Below, one piece after another: positions 5,724-8,011 of a DNA stretch of 8,011 nucleotides (the stretch's first letter is position 1; the number at the start of each line of letters is the position of its first letter). The notes beneath the pieces were generated by a model that saw only the letters and a list, made by a program, of their open reading frames with translations, made no database searches and was not told the origin of the DNA. Location: the NCBI GenBank assembly GCA_024275215.1, contig JAJRZO010000193.1, forward strand, positions 1-8,011, in the 5' to 3' direction. This stretch comes from Candidatus Zixiibacteriota bacterium. GTDB lineage: Bacteria; Zixibacteria; MSB-5A5; JAABVY01; JAHJOQ01. The position numbers and the translations under genes are program-made.

Positions 5724-7112
5724 ATGCTGTCTCAAGGAAGAATCAAAGACTTGATTGGGTCAAACACGTTTGCATATGTTTTACTGGTGTTTTTCTGTAC
5801 TGCTTTGATTACCATTTCACCTGTCAATGCCGGGGAAAATGCTACTACGGCGCAGCATAACTACGATGATTGGGAAGGCCCTGATTATTGTGGCCCCTCC
5901 TGTCATAATGACATTTATCAACAATGGAAACAATCGATGATGTCACAATCGTACACCCATAGCTGGGACGAAATTGAGTATTTCAAGTTAGCAGTTCCGC
6001 ATGCTGAGAAAGACGAAGTCGTCGCTGAGGTAAAAGCCGGGTGCAACGGGTGTCACTCTCCCATGTCTTTCCTGGTTGGTGACATCCCACCACCTCGACC
6101 CGAAGAGAATTCACGTGCGAACGATGGTGTCCACTGTGATTTTTGCCATACAATAACAGGGTATGATGGTGAATTGCCGTTTAATTTCAACTATGTTACA
6201 GCTCCGGGTGAAACTAAATACGGCCCACGCGACAACTCAGAATCTCCGGATCATGAAACGCTCAAGTCAGATTTTCTGGGAAGCGCGGATTTTTGCGGTA
6301 TTTGTCATAATGAAAAAGATCCGTATGGTGTCTGGGTCAAGTCAACTCAACTTGAATGGAAAGAAGGACCATACGCCGCTCAGGGAGTCGGTTGCCATGA
6401 TTGCCACATGACTAACGCCGAGGCGTATACGGCATCGATGGGAGAGAAGTACAAAGATGCGCGTCAGCATCTTTTCCACGGTGCACATGATCCGGGAAAA
6501 GTGAGGGGCACGATTGAACTTCGAATCCATCCCGATGTAAACGAGGCGAAACCGGGAGAATCGGTCAAATTCACCGTTGCGCTTTTCAACCAGAAAGCAG
6601 GCCACAAATTCCCCACAGGGTCGGTTGAAGATCGAATTCTCTGGCTCCATGTTGAAGCAATTGATGTCGCTGGTAATGTATATCACCTTCCTGTTGATAA
6701 GAAGGGATTCGAAGGTGAGGAGTACACTATTGGCTCAGATGTTCTGGCTTATCAGGATATGGGCATCGCTCTGAACGATCCGAATTTCAAAGGTGTACAA
6801 CGTGACGGGATCCCAATCGGGGATCGTATTTTTCGGATGCCGTATTTTGATCCTCAGGGAAGAATGACAATCCAGCAGTGGAATACGAAATCTCTCGGTG
6901 TCGATTACCGACTTGGGCCGCTTGAAACCAGGTTGGAGACATTTTCCTTTGTCTTACCCGATAATATCGAGCCGGGAAAAATGAAAATCACGGCGACCCT
7001 GAATTATCAACTTCTTGTCAAACCGGTTGCAGATTTTCTTGGAGTTCCTGAGGAAGAGTCCGCCATTATGGAAGTCAACAGTCATTCGACTTACCTTGCA
7101 GTTTTGCCATGA
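5724..7112 (+). CDS. Secreted multiheme cytochrome c (cytochrome c554-like heme domain plus C-terminal beta domain)
   Basis: A 462-residue exported c-type cytochrome, probably periplasmic electron transfer; redox partners are unknown. The N-terminus has a basic start, a hydrophobic core at about 15-32 and a likely signal-peptidase cut after VNA (36). Heme motifs: C56GPSC60H61 (three residues between the Cys, unusual), C107NGCH, C138DFCH, C191GICH and C224HDCH, giving four standard sites and one CxxxCH site. The region around the first, 'CHNDIYQQW', resembles the cytochrome c554/c-prime family. Free histidines in 'HLFHGAH' (249-255) are candidate axial ligands. After about residue 260 the protein switches to a Cys-free, beta-rich domain starting 'GTIELRIHPDV' and carrying 'AGHKFPTG' (292-299), a motif I associate with such cytochromes. 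A strong ribosome site precedes the ATG. It appears to be transcribed alone. Confidence 0.88.
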   Translation: MLSQGRIKDLIGSNTFAYVLLVFFCTALITISPVNAGENATTAQHNYDDWEGPDYCGPSCHNDIYQQWKQSMMSQSYTHSWDEIEYFKLAVPHAEKDEVVAEVKAGCNGCHSPMSFLVGDIPPPRPEENSRANDGVHCDFCHTITGYDGELPFNFNYVTAPGETKYGPRDNSESPDHETLKSDFLGSADFCGICHNEKDPYGVWVKSTQLEWKEGPYAAQGVGCHDCHMTNAEAYTASMGEKYKDARQHLFHGAHDPGKVRGTIELRIHPDVNEAKPGESVKFTVALFNQKAGHKFPTGSVEDRILWLHVEAIDVAGNVYHLPVDKKGFEGEEYTIGSDVLAYQDMGIALNDPNFKGVQRDGIPIGDRIFRMPYFDPQGRMTIQQWNTKSLGVDYRLGPLETRLETFSFVLPDNIEPGKMKITATLNYQLLVKPVADFLGVPEEESAIMEVNSHSTYLAVLP

Positions 7113-7393
7113 AGATAAAGATTGGGGCAGACCACCCCTGAGAACAATCGGCAGGTGTCAAAAACACCTGCCGATTACTGGTTCGGGTACTTGTGGCTTA
7201 TCTCTGTTTGGGTCATGATTCTTGTACCTACGCAAAAAGGACTTATATCCTCCACATATTGAGGAACATTTTCCTCGCAATTCCTGTAATAGCTACTACA
7301 TTGGTCGACTTAATTGTCGCTCTCGTGAAACGTGTGAGAAATTGCTGTATCTGATTTCTTGCGAAAGCAAAACCAGAAGAAAGGAAAAGGAAA
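7113..7393. other. Intergenic region between cytochrome and peroxiredoxin genes
   Basis: No gene is supported. It holds a 13-bp hairpin (7146-7176) and a possible weak promoter, TTGTAC (7222-7227) with TATATC (7244-7249) at 16 bases. Two overlapping, mutually exclusive dyads lie at 7248-7276, and a small TTGC-GAAA-GCAA hairpin (7359-7370) sits just before the ribosome site. No PerR- or OxyR-like box is recognised. Confidence 0.5.
7146..7176. terminator. Strong hairpin, probable terminator of the cytochrome transcript (no U-tract)
   Basis: A perfect 13-bp stem, AATCGGCAGGTGT (7146-7158) with its complement (7164-7176), encloses the 5-base loop CAAAA. It starts 33 bases after the cytochrome stop. 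No T-run follows on the plus strand and no A-run precedes it, so it is not a textbook intrinsic terminator. It may act with another factor, as a 3'-end stabiliser, or as a protein-binding dyad. Confidence 0.5.
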
Positions 7394-7978
7394 ATGAGTC
7401 TGGTGACAAAAGAAGCCCCGAAATTCAAAGCCGTTGCTGTTGTCGATAAAGAGTTTCAGGAAGTCTCGCTCGACGATTACAAAGGCAAGTGGGTAGTGTT
7501 GTTTTTCTATCCGCTCGATTTCACATTCGTTTGCCCGACAGAGATTACGGCATTCGCCGATTCCAGGGAGAAATTCGACGAACTAAACACGCAACTCCTC
7601 TGCTGTTCGGTCGATAGTCAGTATTCGCATCTTGCATGGATCGAGACTCCTCGCAAGCATGGCGGCGTCGGAGAAATGAACTACCCAATGATCTCCGATC
7701 TCAATAAAACAATCGGCAGAGACTACGGTGTTCTTCTCGAAGATGCTGGCGTAACCCTTCGCGGTCTGTTTATCATCGACCCTGAGGGCAAAGTCGCTTT
7801 CGAAGTCGTGCATGATCTTGGTATTGGAAGGAATGTCGGCGAGGTTCTTCGTGTGCTGAAAGCTATCCAGGCAAATTATGAGACAGGCGATGTCTGTCCT
7901 GCAAACTGGACACCGGGCGATGATACGATGAAGGGTGACCCTGTGGGTGCTAAAGAATACTTCGAGTCGCACGCATAA
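7394..7978 (+). CDS. Typical 2-Cys peroxiredoxin (AhpC/Prx1 subfamily)
   Basis: A thiol peroxidase of 194 residues that reduces hydrogen peroxide, peroxynitrite or organic hydroperoxides in the cytoplasm, then is recycled by thioredoxin or an AhpF-like reductase not seen here. 'FYPLDFTFVCPTE' carries the peroxidatic Cys47 with Pro40, Thr44 and Glu50 around it. 'SVDSQYSHLAW' (72-82) is family-typical, Arg123 in 'TLRGLFIID' is the second active-site residue, and 'GDVCPANW' carries the resolving Cys168. Both 'GGVG' (90-93) and the C-terminal 'EYF' (188-190) match the two motifs linked with sensitivity to over-oxidation in Prx1 enzymes. An extra Cys70-Cys71 pair is present. ATG 7394 is preceded by AAGGA (7381-7385) at 8 bases within a purine-rich run. 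There is no Sec and no sign of transfer. Confidence 0.95.
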   Translation: MSLVTKEAPKFKAVAVVDKEFQEVSLDDYKGKWVVLFFYPLDFTFVCPTEITAFADSREKFDELNTQLLCCSVDSQYSHLAWIETPRKHGGVGEMNYPMISDLNKTIGRDYGVLLEDAGVTLRGLFIIDPEGKVAFEVVHDLGIGRNVGEVLRVLKAIQANYETGDVCPANWTPGDDTMKGDPVGAKEYFESHA

Positions 7979-8011
7979 GAAACCCGGATATATATCCCAA
8001 TAGAATTAGGC

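Noticed and set aside
7109..7141. Ten-codon frame overlapping the cytochrome stop (ATGA), reading MKIKIGADHP, similar to the start of ribose-5-phosphate isomerase B
   Set aside because: It stops at once, the sequence after the TGA does not resemble RpiB in any frame, and it runs into the strong hairpin. No SECIS-type support for read-through was seen. Most likely coincidence.
1..8011. CRISPR array, tRNA, rRNA, insertion sequence or phage genes
   Set aside because: No regularly spaced direct repeats, no cloverleaf, and no transposase, integrase or phage-like proteins were seen on either strand.

Overview
This window comes from a bacterial chromosome of moderate GC content, probably a Gram-negative one. 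It carries the end of a probable outer-membrane beta-barrel protein and a secreted multiheme cytochrome c, both of which fit a cell with a periplasm. The gene mix (split B12-dependent acyl-CoA mutase, multiheme cytochrome with a C-terminal beta domain, selenoprotein) would suit an anaerobic or microaerophilic lineage such as Zixibacteria or a deltaproteobacterium-like group. That placement is inference and is not fixed by the sequence.

Left part: the 3' end of a beta-barrel-like gene (2-595, +) converges on a two-gene minus-strand unit. That unit holds an acyl-CoA mutase large subunit (2749-1082) and, 18 bases downstream, a SRPBCC/AHSA1-type protein (1063-629). The mutase looks like methylmalonyl-CoA mutase at first sight. 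However, its two substrate-selecting positions are Phe83 and Gln201, the isobutyryl-CoA mutase pattern. It has no B12-binding domain, so a separate small subunit must be encoded outside the window.

Centre: a divergent, probably leaderless histone-deacetylase-family gene (3017-3979) is followed by a gene-free stretch holding a two-hairpin dispersed repeat (4052-4123). Next is the highlight of the window, an ArsC-family selenoprotein (4281-4628). Its reading frame crosses an in-frame UGA at 4317-4319, exactly at the first position of the redox CxxC motif (U13-T-S-C16). A hairpin with the features of a bacterial SECIS element starts 15 bases after the UGA. A normal gene caller would cut this gene to a GTG start at 4341 and lose the active site. 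Six bases later comes a divergent biotin-protein-ligase-family gene (4635-5579), very likely in the same operon.

Right part: a secreted cytochrome c (5724-7112) has four CxxCH motifs and one unusual CxxxCH motif. It is followed by a strong 13-bp hairpin (7146-7176) and then a typical 2-Cys peroxiredoxin (7394-7978). Thiol/selenol redox chemistry is a loose theme: selenoprotein, peroxiredoxin and electron-transfer cytochrome. Apart from the close pairs named above, the genes seem to be separately transcribed.
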